This document shows, one piece after another, positions 12,429 through 24,039 of a stretch of 64,000 bases of DNA. The stretch is from Rhizoclosmatium globosum. Its lineage: Eukaryota; Chytridiomycota; Chytridiomycetes; Chytridiales; Chytriomycetaceae. The position numbers were made by a program, and so were the translations under genes. The notes below the pieces were generated by a model, which saw only the letters and a list, made by a program, of their open reading frames with translations, was not told the DNA's origin and searched no databases. Each line of letters begins with the position of its first letter. The first letter of the stretch is position 1. The stretch covers positions 1 through 64,000 of the forward strand of contig MCGO01000194.1 in assembly GCA_002104985.1 (NCBI GenBank), given 5' to 3'.

Positions 12429-14395
12429 TTATAACGCAAAAGGTTCCACCACCAAATCAATATGCACATTTTTGTTCTCCTGCTGGAATTGTGAAACACT
12501 CTCGAGTGCGTGTTTGACAAATCCAGCTGAACCACAAACAAACACTCCAACTTCCACAATCGAGACATCCAAGTCAAGAACAGAAACATGCTTCTGCAAG
12601 ATACTCAAAAAGTCAGATCGTTGGTGGTATAATTGATAACTAGCCAATCCAACTTCAACCAAATTCTTTTCATCTCGTTTGGAATCAATGTAACTCTCAG
12701 TTCCCATATCAATTGCAGCAACACCTCCGTATGTGTTGTATAACTCAACGATGAAGTTAACTCTTGATTCTTTTCTTCCTTCGGCAATTAGCCCCTTGAG
12801 AAGAGAAAGGTGCTCAATTCCTGAAACCCTTGCTGACCAGACCAACAGGACTTTTGCATCGTCATTGCTCAGCAAAACTTTCTCAATTGCTTTGATACTA
12901 GCAGCAACTCCCGTTCCTCCAACGTAAAATACGTACATCGCAGGCTTCGTCTTTCCAACCACTCCAACCGTTTTCACAAACTCAATCTCGTTACCGTAAG
13001 GCCCTTGTAAGCATACATCAATTTCACACAAAGTTCCAGCAGCTTGACGCTCCAATAACAAACTGTGAAGCTTCCAAGTCCATTCTGATTTGTTTTCGCC
13101 CACAGTTGCAAACAAGAAGGTAACAGTTTCGGAATCTGCAGATGCAATACTCCAGGGATGAAATTCGAACTTAGATACTTCTGGAAAGCAGACACGCATA
13201 AATTCTCCTGGACGGGAAGTGGAGGCTTTTTTGGTGGACACTGTAAGTGTGATGTAACTGCAATCTTCGAAGATAACAGATTTGATTTTGTCTTTACGGT
13301 TGAATCGCGAATGAAGACGGATAAATCCGTCAATGGCGTACATCAAAAGGCCTGGTATTATAATAAATCAGTATTCCAGTTAAACCCAAAACAAACAAGA
13401 GACTCACCAGGTAAAATGTAGTAGATACAATTGGATGCGTGGAAATACGCAAATGCAATGAAAACAAAAACCAAGAAGTGTGTGTAAAAGAAAGTGTTGA
13501 ACCACTTGCGGCGAAAGAAATCCATTGAAGTGATGACAACAATCAAAAGCGCCACAGTTGCGACAACTCCACACGCTCCCATGTATCCTTCTTCACCCCA
13601 TTCAGCTCCGGCGGGAACTCGGATCATGTTCAATGGATCTCGCTTGTTGTAAAGGTACTTGATAATTCCATCAACGACGTGGAAGACAGTCATCCACCAA
13701 ATAGCGCGACCGATCCAAATATGAACTCTTGTCATAGCGTTATATGGAAGACCAAAGAATGTGGCCAGAAATGAGTTCTTGGACGCAGGAATCATTACAA
13801 ACCCCATCAACACGGCTACAACGTCACCAGAAGAATTGAACAAGTAACTAATGGTGACTTTGAATAAGTCAAGCGGTTTTCCCTTGGCCTTGGCGATTCC
13901 ACGATTCCACCAAAACATGAATCCCATGGCCGCAATGCCGAAAGAGACAAGCAGAATCACGATGAACCATGTCAGTTCACCAACAGTGATAGAGGAGGAC
14001 TTAATAACCGGTCGAGATACAAGGTGCTGGGCTCTGGGAATACGGTGGATGGTTTCAAAAGAAGCAATTGCCAAAGCGAGGAATCCGTAATAGACAAACA
14101 AAGTTTGTTGCATTGTGGGTCCAATATTGGCCATTGTCTTATCAACGCACATGTCAGCAAGGCACCATGATCTGTTGTCAATCAGGTAGTACGTGAAAAT
14201 GGCCGAGGCTGGGAAGATGAGCAGCGAGATAGCACCAAATGCTAGTTGGCCGGGAGTGTACTTCATGTGTTTGGTGATTGAATCCAAGTGAGGCATTTTT
14301 GCTGCATCGATTTTTATACCCAAGGTTCGTTGCTGTTGTGAATGATTGGTTAGACTGGTCCCGAAGCATAAAAATTGTTGGGCTTGTGGTTGCAT
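12429..14395 (-). CDS. Ferric-reductase/NADPH-oxidase-family oxidoreductase, copy A
   Basis: Predicted plasma-membrane flavocytochrome reducing ferric iron (or oxygen) with NADPH. Exon 1 is 14395-13408 and exon 2 is 13351-12429, joined across a consensus intron. Exon 1 encodes about six TM segments with the paired His blocks expected for b-type hemes (RVHIWIGRAIWWMTVFHVVD and THFLVFVFIAFAYFHAS). Exon 2 carries the FAD motif HPWSIAS, the nucleotide motif GPYGNE and the Gly-rich GGTGVAAS, with CGS near the C-terminus. Without substrate data FRE is favoured over NOX because no EF-hand or phagocyte-type features appear. An internal Met (MPHLDSITKH) about 35 residues downstream could be the true start. 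Transcribed divergently from the transportin stub. Confidence 0.88.
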
Positions 14396-15089
14396 TTTCG
14401 CTCATTTCCAGCCGATTTTTCGCGAAGTCGTAATTTCATTGGAAGAGGTGCTATGCGAAAATAACGCAGTCTGGATAGAGCCTCATAGAGTCTTTGAACC
14501 ATTGTTTGACTTCCGACGAGAGCCCATCGAAAGCAGGTGGGAAAGCCCAAGCTCTGAGAAGACCCATTTCGACTCAAATGAATAATTTTGCAGATATGGC
14601 CTGTATTGTTTGATATAGTTTTGAATTGACTTAGCAGACATTTGCAGTCAAGGACAGTACGCGACGAAGTGATCCAACGTCTGCCTTCATTGATTGGACG
14701 TGGTGGTGTCTCCGACTTCATAGCAGTTAACTCTAAAGTTACGTACACTCCGTGTTAATATGCTACCGCAGACGTTTCTTTGACCGTCACACCTATCTAA
14801 AACCTCGTCATTCTGACTCATTGTCATCTTCTAGCATTTTATGCATAAATATTGCTTTCGTTGAAACTTCAATGCTCTGATGTTCAGATTGTCATTCGAA
14901 CGCTGCTGAGCTGACGACAAGAAACAAAACGGAGCCATATGATGTTGTCTTCTTCCACTAGCAGCACCAATCAAAGAAACTCGCTGAATTTCGCACATAT
15001 TCTCTTTCTTCTTTTGAGTAAGTTTGTTGGTTTTCCTTTTTCGAAGCATCTTCGCAATTTTTCGAACGCAACAACCTCCAACACTTCCA
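14396..15089. promoter_or_regulatory. Divergent intergenic region FRE-A / transportin stub
   Basis: About 690 bases between divergent starts, presumably holding both promoters. It is duplicated at 19875-20528, so both FRE copies keep equivalent upstream DNA. No regulatory site could be assigned with confidence. Confidence 0.5.
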
Positions 15090-15381
15090 ATGGCCTCGAG
15101 CTTCACACCAGACCAAAATGCGTTGGGACAACTCATGGACGCCTTGTCGAAAACAAGTCATCCGGACAATGCAATCCAGCAGCAAGTTCAGCAGGTGAGA
15201 CGGGACCTGTCCTAGTTGTTAGGTTACTGATGGCTAATACCTCGATTTAGTTCCTGTCTCAATTCAGCCAGAACCCGCTCTATGCTCACTATCTTGCCTA
15301 CATCTTTGCGAACCCTGCCGTGAACGCGGAGGTGCGGCGAATGGCGGGTCTTCTTGTAAAGACTGTCGTTGCCAATGCGCA
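15090..15381 (+). pseudogene. Transportin 5' stub (exons 1 and 2 only)
   Basis: Exons 15090-15194 and 15251-15381 match the first two exons of the full transportin gene at 20529 almost exactly, then the sequence switches to CLC exon 1. The donor changes from GTGAGT to GTGAGA but remains a possible donor. Unspliced, the frame meets TGA immediately after ANAQ. Splicing into the next CLC acceptor would be out of frame (exon phase 2 into an exon needing phase 1) and soon meets a stop. It could at most make a peptide of about 80 residues. Confidence 0.9.
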
Positions 15382-15385
15382 GTGA

Positions 15386-17784
15386 GACAATATGGTTAAA
15401 CGACCTCAGAGACGGTCGCTGCGAAGCTGGATTCTACTTGAACAAAAAGTTTTGTTGTTGGCATAGACCGGGTGCGTGTGTGCTTTTGTTCTTCTCGGCT
15501 ACCTATCAGCTTTCTAAAATCCTGTCCATGTGTTGTTGATACCATTCCATTCCATACAGAGACAAATTACACGTGTCGTGAATGGATTCCTTGGACAACT
15601 TCTTCATTCTTGCAATGCGTGATTTATACCTTCTTTTGTATTGCTTTTGCGTCCCTGTCCGCGCTCCTCGTCAAATTATATGCTCCCTATGCGGCTGGCG
15701 AAGGGATCCCCGAAATTAAGACTATTCTCGGTGGATTCGTTATTAAAAAGTTTTTGGGTGTATGGACGCTTATTGTGAGTTGTTGTTCTGCTTTGGTTCA
15801 TTCATACACATATAAAACTGAAACTTTCATGAACCATCTGACAGATTAAGATTATTGGTGTAACGCTATCAGTTGGTTCGGGACTATCTCTGGGTAAAGA
15901 AGGCCCTTTAGTCCATATTGCATGTTGTATTGGGAATATCATTGCAAGGTTCTTTCCAAAGTACCGCGACAATGAAGCTAAAAAGCGACATTTACTGAGT
16001 GCAGCAAGTGCAGCAGCGATTTCAGTGGCTTTTGGTGCTCCTGTCGGCGGTGTTCTATTCTCAATGGAGGTAAACAACCATCAGTTATCACGTTTCGTGG
16101 CGTGCTCATCTTTTATTGCTCAGGAAATATCGTACTATTTTCCTTACAAAACAATGTGGCGGAGTTTCTTCTGTGCAATGGTTGGCGCGATTGTGTTGAG
16201 GTTGATGAATCCTTTCCGAACAGGAAAGCTTGTTTGGTTTGAAGTGAAACTGAGTCGACGATGGCATGATTTCGAACTACCTGCATTTATACTGCTGGGA
16301 GTTCTCGGAGGCCTCGTTGGAGCCTTCTTTATCAAACTGGTACGTTCCTCTTTTTTCCACGTCCACCACGTTGACAGAGGTTCCTATTCCATCACTAGAA
16401 CTCTCAAGTGTCAATCCACCGCAAAAAATACTGGCGGAACTATCCAATCCTCGAAGTCGCAATCGTCGCCCTTATCACCGGAATCATCGGCTTCCTCCAC
16501 ATATACCTCCGCGTCTCCACCGTCGACCTCGTCGCAAACCTCTTCCGCGAGTGCGCCGACATAACAGGCGACTTCCACGGCCTCTGCACAAACCCCGGCG
16601 CTCAAGTCATATTCCTCCTCCTCTTTGCAGCATGGATAAAATTCGCCCTCACAGTAATCACATTCGGAACGCAAATCCCCGCCGGGATATTCCTCCCCAG
16701 CATCACAATCGGCGCCCTCGTCGGACGCGCGCTTGGGATCCTTATGAGTATGATCCAGAAGGCCCACCCGGAAGACCCGTTCTTCACGTCATGTACAATC
16801 AAACCCGTCGTCACACCTTGCATCACACCTGCAACGTATAGTATCATTGGGGCTGCTGCTTTCCTCGCGGGGACAACACGTATGACAATGAGTTTGACGG
16901 TGATTATGTTTGAGTTGACGGGCGCGTTGAGTTATATGCTTCCGATTATGGGGACTGTGTTGACTGCAAAGTGGGTTGCGGATTATGTCGGGCAAGATGG
17001 AGGGGCTGGACTGTATGGCGAGTTGATTGCTGTCAACGGATATCCCTTCCTTGCCAGTGGGGATGAGTATATCGGTGTAGGCGAAGTGGGTGAAATCATG
17101 ACACGAGTCGGGGATATGGCACTATTGGAAGGAACATCAATGAGAGTTGGGCAAGTAGAAGAGTTGTTGAGTGATACAGAATGGAAGGGGTTTCCGATTG
17201 TTGTTGGGGGTGGGGATTTGACTGTGGTTGGGTTCGCTGGACGGCCTGAGTTACAGTTAGTGTTTTTACCATATTTGGTATAACCCGCTTCTAATCATTG
17301 TTTGTATCGTCTAGGCTTGCTCTTGCACATGCGAAAAACGCTCAAGGAGGAGACGAAAAACTCATGAATTTCGTCAGCGGCGACGGAGATGGCACGTTTA
17401 CGTCGTCACGGCATTCCTTTGACTCCAGCAGTGATGATGCTACAGAATCCATTGATATGCGACAATGGATCAACGCCACACCATTAACATTTCCCATCGA
17501 TTTCCCAATCAGTCTATGTGTTGAATTCTTCAAGAAGATGGGCGTTCGATATGTTCTCATCACTGAACGTGAAAGCGGGTTGTTGGCTGGAATCCTAACC
17601 AAGAAGGATCTATTACGGCATGGTGAGTCTCCAATCATATATTTCTGCTCGTGGTTGACTAATTTTTTTGGTAGTATCGACGGTTAAGGATGAGATGACG
17701 AGTGGAGGGTCAGGAATCGGAAGTCCTGGACAACGAAGGAGACCGATTGTTACGAATCGGAGCACGTTGCTTGGTTTAAATTAA
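15386..17784 (+). pseudogene. CLC antiporter copy lacking its 5' end
   Basis: Contains the last part of CLC exon 1 and exons 2-7 with all splice sites kept and no internal stop in the exons checked. It lacks the start codon, the cytosolic N-terminus and the first membrane helix. Upstream is the transportin stub, not a CLC promoter. Exons are nearly identical to the full copy, with few amino-acid changes (for example LLNF to LMNF). The intron after FFIKL is the main divergent patch. No in-frame Met lies in exon 2, so a working channel protein is unlikely. It could still supply sequence for gene conversion. Confidence 0.88.
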
Positions 17785-17907
17785 GAGTCGCTAAAGTAAA
17801 GACTATTGATAGTAAATTGAAAAAAGATGATTGAATGAACGTAGTTCTGTTTGGGAACAAGGGATTTGATGAATCTAGAATATCGTAGATTTATTGTAAT
17901 CTACAAC

Positions 17908-19874
17908 TTATAACGCAAAAGGTTCCACCACCAAATCAATATGCACATTTTTGTTCTCCTGCTGGAATTGTGAAACACTCTCGAGTGCGTGTTTGACAAA
18001 TCCAACTGAACCACAAACAAACACTCCAACTTCCACAATCGAGACATCCAAGTCAAGAACAGAAACATGCTTCTGCAAGATACTCAAAAAGTCAGATCGT
18101 TGGTGGTATAATTGATAACTAGCCAATCCAACTTCAACCAAATTCTTTTCATCTCGTTTGGAATCAATGTAACTCTCAGTTCCCATATCAATTGCAGCAA
18201 CACCTCCGTATGTGTTGTATAACTCAACGATGAAGTTAACTCTTGATTCTTTTCTTCCTTCGGCAATTAGCCCCTTGAGAAGAGAAAGGTGCTCAATTCC
18301 TGAAACCCTTGCTGACCAGACCAACAGGACTTTTGCATCGTCATTGCTCAGCAAAACTTTCTCAATTGCTTTGATACTAGCAGCAACTCCCGTTCCTCCA
18401 ACATAAAATACGTACATCGCAGGCTTCGTCTTTCCAACCACTCCAACCGTTTTCACAAACTCAATCTCGTTACCGTAAGGGCCTTGTAAGCATACATCAA
18501 TTTCACACAAAGTTCCAGCAGCTTGACGCTCCAATAACAAACTGTGAAGCTTCCAAGTCCATTCTGATTTGTTTTCGCCCACAGTTGCAAACAAGAAGGT
18601 AACAGTTTCGGAATCTGCAGATGCAATACTCCAGGGATGAAATTCGAACTTAGATACTTCTGGAAAGCAGACACGCATAAATTCTCCTGGACGGGAAGTG
18701 GGGGCTTTTTTGGTGGACACCGTAAGTGTGATGTAACCGCAATCTTCGAAGATAACAGATTTGATTTTATCTTTATGGTTGAATCGCGAATGAAGACGGA
18801 TAAATCCGTCAATGGCGTACATCAAAAGGCCTGGTATTATAATAAATCAGTATACCAGTTAAACCCAAAACAAACAAGAGACTCACCAGGTAAAATGTAG
18901 TAGATACAATTGGATGCGTGGAAATAAGAAAATGCAATGAAAACAAAAACCAAGAAGTGTGTGTAAAAGAAAGTGTTGAACCACTTGCGGCGAAAGAAAT
19001 CCATTGAAGTGATGACAACAATCAAAAGAGCTGCAGTTGCGACAACTCCACACGCTCCCATGTATCCTTCTTCACCCCATTCAGCTCCGGCGGGAACTCG
19101 GATCATGTTCAATGGATCTCGCTTGTTGTAAAGGTACTTGATAATTCCATCAACGACGTGGAAGACAGTCATCCACCAAATAGTGCGACCGATCCAAATA
19201 TGAACTCTTGTCATAGCGTTATACGGAAGACCAAAGAATGTGGCCAGAAATGAGTTCTTGGACGCAGGAATCATTACAAACCCCATCAACACGGCTACAA
19301 CGTCACCGGAAGAATTGAACAAGTAACTAATGGTGACTTTGAATAAGTCCAGCGGTTTTCCGTTGGCCTTGGCGATTCCACGATTCCACCAAAACATGAA
19401 TCCCATGGCCGCAATGCCGAAAGAGACAAGCAGAATCAAGATGAACCATGTCAGTTCACCAACAGTGATAGAGGAGGACTTAGTAACCGGTCGAGAAACA
19501 AGGCGCTGGGCTCTGGGAATACGGCGGATGGTTTCAATAGAAGCAATTGCCAAAGCGAGGAACCCGTAATAGACAAACAAAGTTTGTTGCATTGTGGGTC
19601 CAATATTGGCCATTGTCTTATCAACGCACATGTCAGCAAGGCACCATGATCTGTTGTCAATCAGGTAGTACGTGAAAATGGCCGATGCCGGGAAGATAAG
19701 CAGCGAGATAGCACCAAATGCTAGTTGGCCGGGAGTGTACTTCATGTGTTTGGTGATTGAATCCAAGTGAGGCATTTTTGCTGCATCAATTTTTATACCC
19801 AAGGTTCGTTGCTTTTGTGAATGATTGGTTAGACTGGTCCCGGAGCATAAAAATTGTTGGGCTTGTGGTTGCAT
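17908..19874 (-). CDS. Ferric-reductase/NADPH-oxidase-family oxidoreductase, copy B
   Basis: Second complete copy of the gene at 12429-14395, with the same two-exon structure (break at about 18887-18830), heme-ligand His blocks, HPWSIAS, GPYGNE and GGTGVAAS. Roughly a dozen amino-acid differences are visible, many conservative or in loops: FETIHRIPRAQHL versus IETIRRIPRAQRL, GRAIWW versus GRTIWW, RFNRKDK versus RFNHKDK, GSAGF versus GSVGF. Both frames are open, so both copies are probably functional. This is the only gene the duplication doubled in full together with its 5' region. Confidence 0.88.
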
Positions 19875-20528
19875 TTTGGCTCATTTCCAGCCGATTTTTG
19901 GCGAGGGCGTTATGTGATTGGACGAGTTGCTATGCGAAAATAACGCAGTCTGGATAGAGCCTCATAGAGTCTTTGAACCATTGTTTGACTTCCGACGAGA
20001 GCCCATCGAAAGCAGGTGGGAAAGCCCAAGCTCTGAGAAGACCCATTTCGACTCAAATGAATAATTTTGCAGATATGGCCTGTATTGTTTGATATAGTTT
20101 TGAATTGACTTAGCAGACCAAGGACTATACGCGTCGAAATGGCGGTGTCTCCGACTTCATAGCAGTTAACTCTAAAGTTACTTACACTCCGTGTAAATAT
20201 GCTACCGCAGGCGTTTCTTTGACCGTCACACCTATCTAAAACCTCGCTATTCTGACTCATTGTCATCTTCTAGCACTTTATGCATAAATATTGCTTTCGT
20301 TGCAACTTCAATGCTCTGAGGTTCAGATTGTCATTCGAACGCTGCTGAGCTGACGACAAGAAACAAAACGAAGCCATATGATGTTGTCTTCTTCCACTAG
20401 CAGCACCAATCAAAGAAACTCGCTGAATTTCGCACATATTCTATTTCTTCTTTTGAGTAAGTTTGTTGGTTTTCCTTTTTCGAAGCATCTTCGCAATTTT
20501 TCGAACGCAACAACCTCCAACACTTCCA
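19875..20528. promoter_or_regulatory. Divergent intergenic region FRE-B / transportin
   Basis: Counterpart of 14396-15089 with a net loss of about 40 bases near 20118-20140 and scattered substitutions. It should drive FRE-B leftward and the intact transportin gene rightward. Confidence 0.5.
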
Positions 20529-23500
20529 ATGGCCTCGAGCTTCACACCAGACCAAAATGCGTTGGGACAACTCATGGACGCCTTGTCCAAAACAAGTCAT
20601 CCGGACAATGCAATCCAGCAGCAAGTTCAGCAGGTGAGACGGGACCTGTCCTAGTTGTTAGGTTACTGATGGCTAATACCTCGATTTAGTTCCTGTCTCA
20701 ATTCAGCCAGAACCCGCTCTATGCTCACTATCTTGCCTACATCTTTGCGAACCCTGCCGTGAACGCGGAGGTGCGGCGAATGGCGGGTCTTCTTGTAAAG
20801 ACTGTCGTTGCCAATGCGCAGTGAGTGCTTCATCGGCAGATACTGTATCTCGTTCTGTTCTTGCTGATTGCGTCTTCTTGCTCGTTAGGCAATACCAAAC
20901 ACTCTCTGGTGAAACCGTTTCCTTCATCAAAGCCGTGGTTTTCCAGGAAATTGAAGACTTCAACAACCCGCCATTGCAAAAGACTGCTGCAATTGTTGTC
21001 ACTTCCCTGGTTGCTGTTGATGTGCGCCACGCGGCCGATGTGTTGCGTGGCCTTGTATCCAAAGTCGACCACCAAAACCAAACTGTCGCTGAGGTCTGTC
21101 TTTTGAACTACAATTGAAAAGCCAAGATTTAATTTCTTTGTGTTTGAAGGCTGCATTTGGGGCCATTTCTATTGTCTGTGAAGATTCAGCCCAATCACTT
21201 GATCAGGAAGCTTCAGCAGCACCACTTCTCAACGACCTTCTTCCCTTCTTCATCTCTAAATTCGACCATCCATCCGCGAAGATCCGTTCGCTCGCTATTG
21301 CCTCAACAAACCAGTTTGCAATCTCCCACTCTCCAGCGCTTATCCACCACCTCACAACATATGTCCAAGGATTGTACCGCCGTGCAACCGACACTGACAA
21401 AGATGTGATTAAGAATGTGTGTCAAGGATTGGTTCTTTGTTTGGAGATCCGTCCAGAGGCCTTGCAAGCTGAAATGACTGCTCTCATCCAATTCATGCTC
21501 AAGTGCACAGAGAGTGGAGACGCTACCGTTGCTTTGGAGGCTTGTGAATTCTGGCTCACATTTGCTGAGCAGGATAATTTGATGGACCATTTGGAACCAT
21601 ATTTGAATGAGTTGGGTGTCATTTTTCCTCCAAACCGATTGTATTAACCTAGTGCAGGCTTGTTCGTGTTCTTTTGAAGGGAATGGTCTACAGCGAAAAT
21701 GACTTGATGAATATGGGACCAGATATTGAAGACTCTCACATTGCTGATCGTATCGAAGACATGAAACCACGTCATGCTAAAGCCAAATCACATGCCTCTG
21801 AGCTCTCAGATGCTCAAAAGAAGCAATTAAAAGAGCAACAAAAGGCAGCAGGACAAGCTGATGATGACGACGACGATGATTACGATGACGACGACGAAGA
21901 CGATGAAGATGGATCAAACGAATGGACACTTCGTAAATGCTCGGCAGCTGCATTGGACGTATTATCAAACCTGTATATGGATGCAATTTTGGAACCTCTC
22001 TTGCCTCTGTTGAAAGGGTATCTGACTAGTCCTGATTGGAGATTGCGTGAAGCTGGTGTGCTTGCTCTTGGCGCAATCGCCGAAGGTTGTTGCAATGGTA
22101 TTGAGCCTCATTTGAGAGACTTGGTCAAGTTCATGATTCAGTGTTTGGCTGATGTCAAGGTGTGTATACCCCTGTTATAAATCCAAAAGTCTGCTTTACT
22201 GATTCTGGTGTCAGCCATTGGTTCGATCTATTACATGCTGGACTCTCAGCAGATACTCTCGCTGGATTGTATACGGCCCTGAACTTTCTCAACCAGAGCC
22301 AAACCACGCCGAGTTGTATTTCCACCCGTCATTGCAAGGAGTATGTATACAGGAATTGATAACATCGTAATTGACGACTCTTAGCTCCTAGTTATGGTCC
22401 TTGACAACAGTAAGCGTGTGCAAGAGGCTGCCTGTAGTGCTTTGGCGACCCTTGAAGAAGAAGCCTTGGAACTCTTGAATCCATTTGTTCCTCACATTTT
22501 GCAAACCCTTGCAACTGCCTTCAACAAATACCAAGTGAGTCTATATCGATACAATCAATGCATTGAATCCAACTCATTTTCGATAATAGCACAAAAACTT
22601 GTTGATTCTGTACGACGCTGTAGGAACCTTAGCCGACTCTGTTGGAGCAGCCCTCAACAACCCACAATATATCCCAGTTTTGTTGACGCCTCTTATTGAA
22701 AAATGGAAAATCATCCACGACGACGACCGTGACATTTTCCCTCTCCTGGAATGTCTCTCATCTGTTGCTATTGCTCTTGGTCCAGGTTTCCGTGAAATGA
22801 GCCCTCCAGTTTGGGAGCGTTGTTTGCGTATTATCCAAAATACTCTCCAAAAGCAAGTTGCTTACAAGGAGGCCACAGCACAAGGTGCCCCTGAAGCTGC
22901 AGAAGAACCAGACATGGATTTCGTTATTGTTGCTTTGGACTTGCTGAGTGGTGTCGTTCAGGGTCTCGGTGATGGCGCTATGGAGCTTGTGCAACACTCG
23001 AACCCACCAATTATGGATGTTGTTACTTTCTGTATGAAGGTGAGTTTCCTGGATACCCTATAGTTTTCTAATTGTTAATAGGACCCAATGAGTGATATCC
23101 GACAAAGTGCTTACGCTCTCTTGGGTGACTTGATTATTTCTTGCTTCCCTGTTGTTCGACCCCGTCTTGAAGGCATCTTCCCTCTCATCATTCACCAAAT
23201 CGGTCGTAAGGACGAAACATACGAAATGTCTGTGTGTAACAACGCCACGTGGGCGACTGGAGAACTTGCTATGCAGCTTGGTGCCGATGCCAAACCTTTC
23301 ATCGCTCCGCTGCTCCCTGTTCTTGTTGGAATCGTTAATGCTCAGCAGGACCGAAGAATCCGTACTTTGCAGGAGAACGCTGCAATTACTCTGGGCCGAT
23401 TTGGAATGGTTTGTCCAACTGATATGGCTCCTGCCATGCCAGTCTTTGCCCTTGGGTGGTGCGCTGCCTTGCGAGATGTTAGAGATAATTTGGAGAAGGA

Positions 23501-23851
23501 GAGCGCGTACAAAGGAATGTGTATGATGGTTCAGGCTAATCCGCAGGGAATGTTCCCAGTAAGCATTTATTTTATTGATGTTGTTGAATGCCGTGTTCTG
23601 ACACTCAGTGTAGCAACTTGCCTTCTTCTGTGATGCCATCACAAGATGGGAGAGACCTTCAGTTTCCATGAACGAAATGTTCCGATCGGTAAGATTTCTT
23701 CTTTTTCTTGTATCCTTAGCCTAATTGCATGTTTCGTTTTCAGACTCTCACTGCATACAAGAACGGATTGGGTGAAGCTCAATGGAACCAAATTCTCAAC
23801 ACTTTCCCTGCCCAAACACGAGACAAGATTCGTGCGAGATACGCGCTTTGA
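20529..23851 (+). CDS. KAP104: Transportin (karyopherin beta-2 / Kap104)
   Basis: Nuclear import receptor for PY-NLS cargoes, built of HEAT repeats. Eleven exons: 20529-20633, 20690-20820, 20889-21093, 21150 to about 21613, 21658-22159, 22215-22340, 22385-22534, 22590-23039, 23082-23558, 23614-23688 and 23744-23851. Diagnostic blocks match transportin-1 rather than importin-beta: [53 protein letters not shown] and FFCDAITRW. The acidic loop before [16 protein letters not shown] is the long H8 loop typical of this receptor. At the exon 4 donor (GGG at 21613-21615) one extra base is needed for phase, probably a G-run error. The first two exons are duplicated upstream as a stub. Confidence 0.95.
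21856..21912 (+). repeat. GAY/GAW acidic codon tract in transportin
   Basis: About 18 consecutive Asp/Glu-type codons (with one Tyr) encode the acidic H8 loop. This is a coding low-complexity tract, not a separate element. Confidence 0.75.
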
Positions 23852-24039
23852 AGTCGTTGAAGTCAGCTTATTAATTTTTTGTATGTATGGGGAGGAGAGG
23901 GGGCTTTTGAGTCCCTTTGGAATTTATGATTGTTTTTGGAATAGCATGGGAGGAAAAATGGATTTATTCTTTTCAATAAAAGGTGGAAATAGGGCATATT
24001 TTACAAATGAAATGAATAAGGGGACGATAAAGGAAAGCG

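Larger units (their letters stand above)
9907..15386. repeat. Tandem duplication unit A (5.48 kb)
   Basis: Aligns over its whole length to unit B at 15386-20825. It runs from the end of CLC exon 1, through all of FRE, to the donor of transportin exon 2. Most exon sequence is nearly identical between units, while CLC intron 4 and the FRE-transportin spacer differ visibly. Unit A carries about 40 extra bases in that spacer (near 14640-14700). Confidence 0.95.
15386..20825. repeat. Tandem duplication unit B (5.44 kb)
   Basis: Direct repeat of 9907-15386. The junction near 15382-15391 joins the transportin exon 2 donor to CLC exon 1 with only a few bases of shared sequence (around GAG/GACA), as expected for microhomology-mediated or replication-based duplication. 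Unit B continues seamlessly into the rest of the transportin gene. Confidence 0.95.

Noticed and set aside
15472..15849. Open frame beginning [11 protein letters not shown], identical in both duplication units (also 9993-10370)
   Set aside because: It starts inside CLC intron 1 and reads through exon 2 into the next intron. The true exon frame is set by flanking splice sites.
16411..16767. Long minus-strand frame rich in Glu and Asp opposite CLC exon 5 (also 10933-11289)
   Set aside because: Antisense shadow of a conserved, strongly biased CLC exon.
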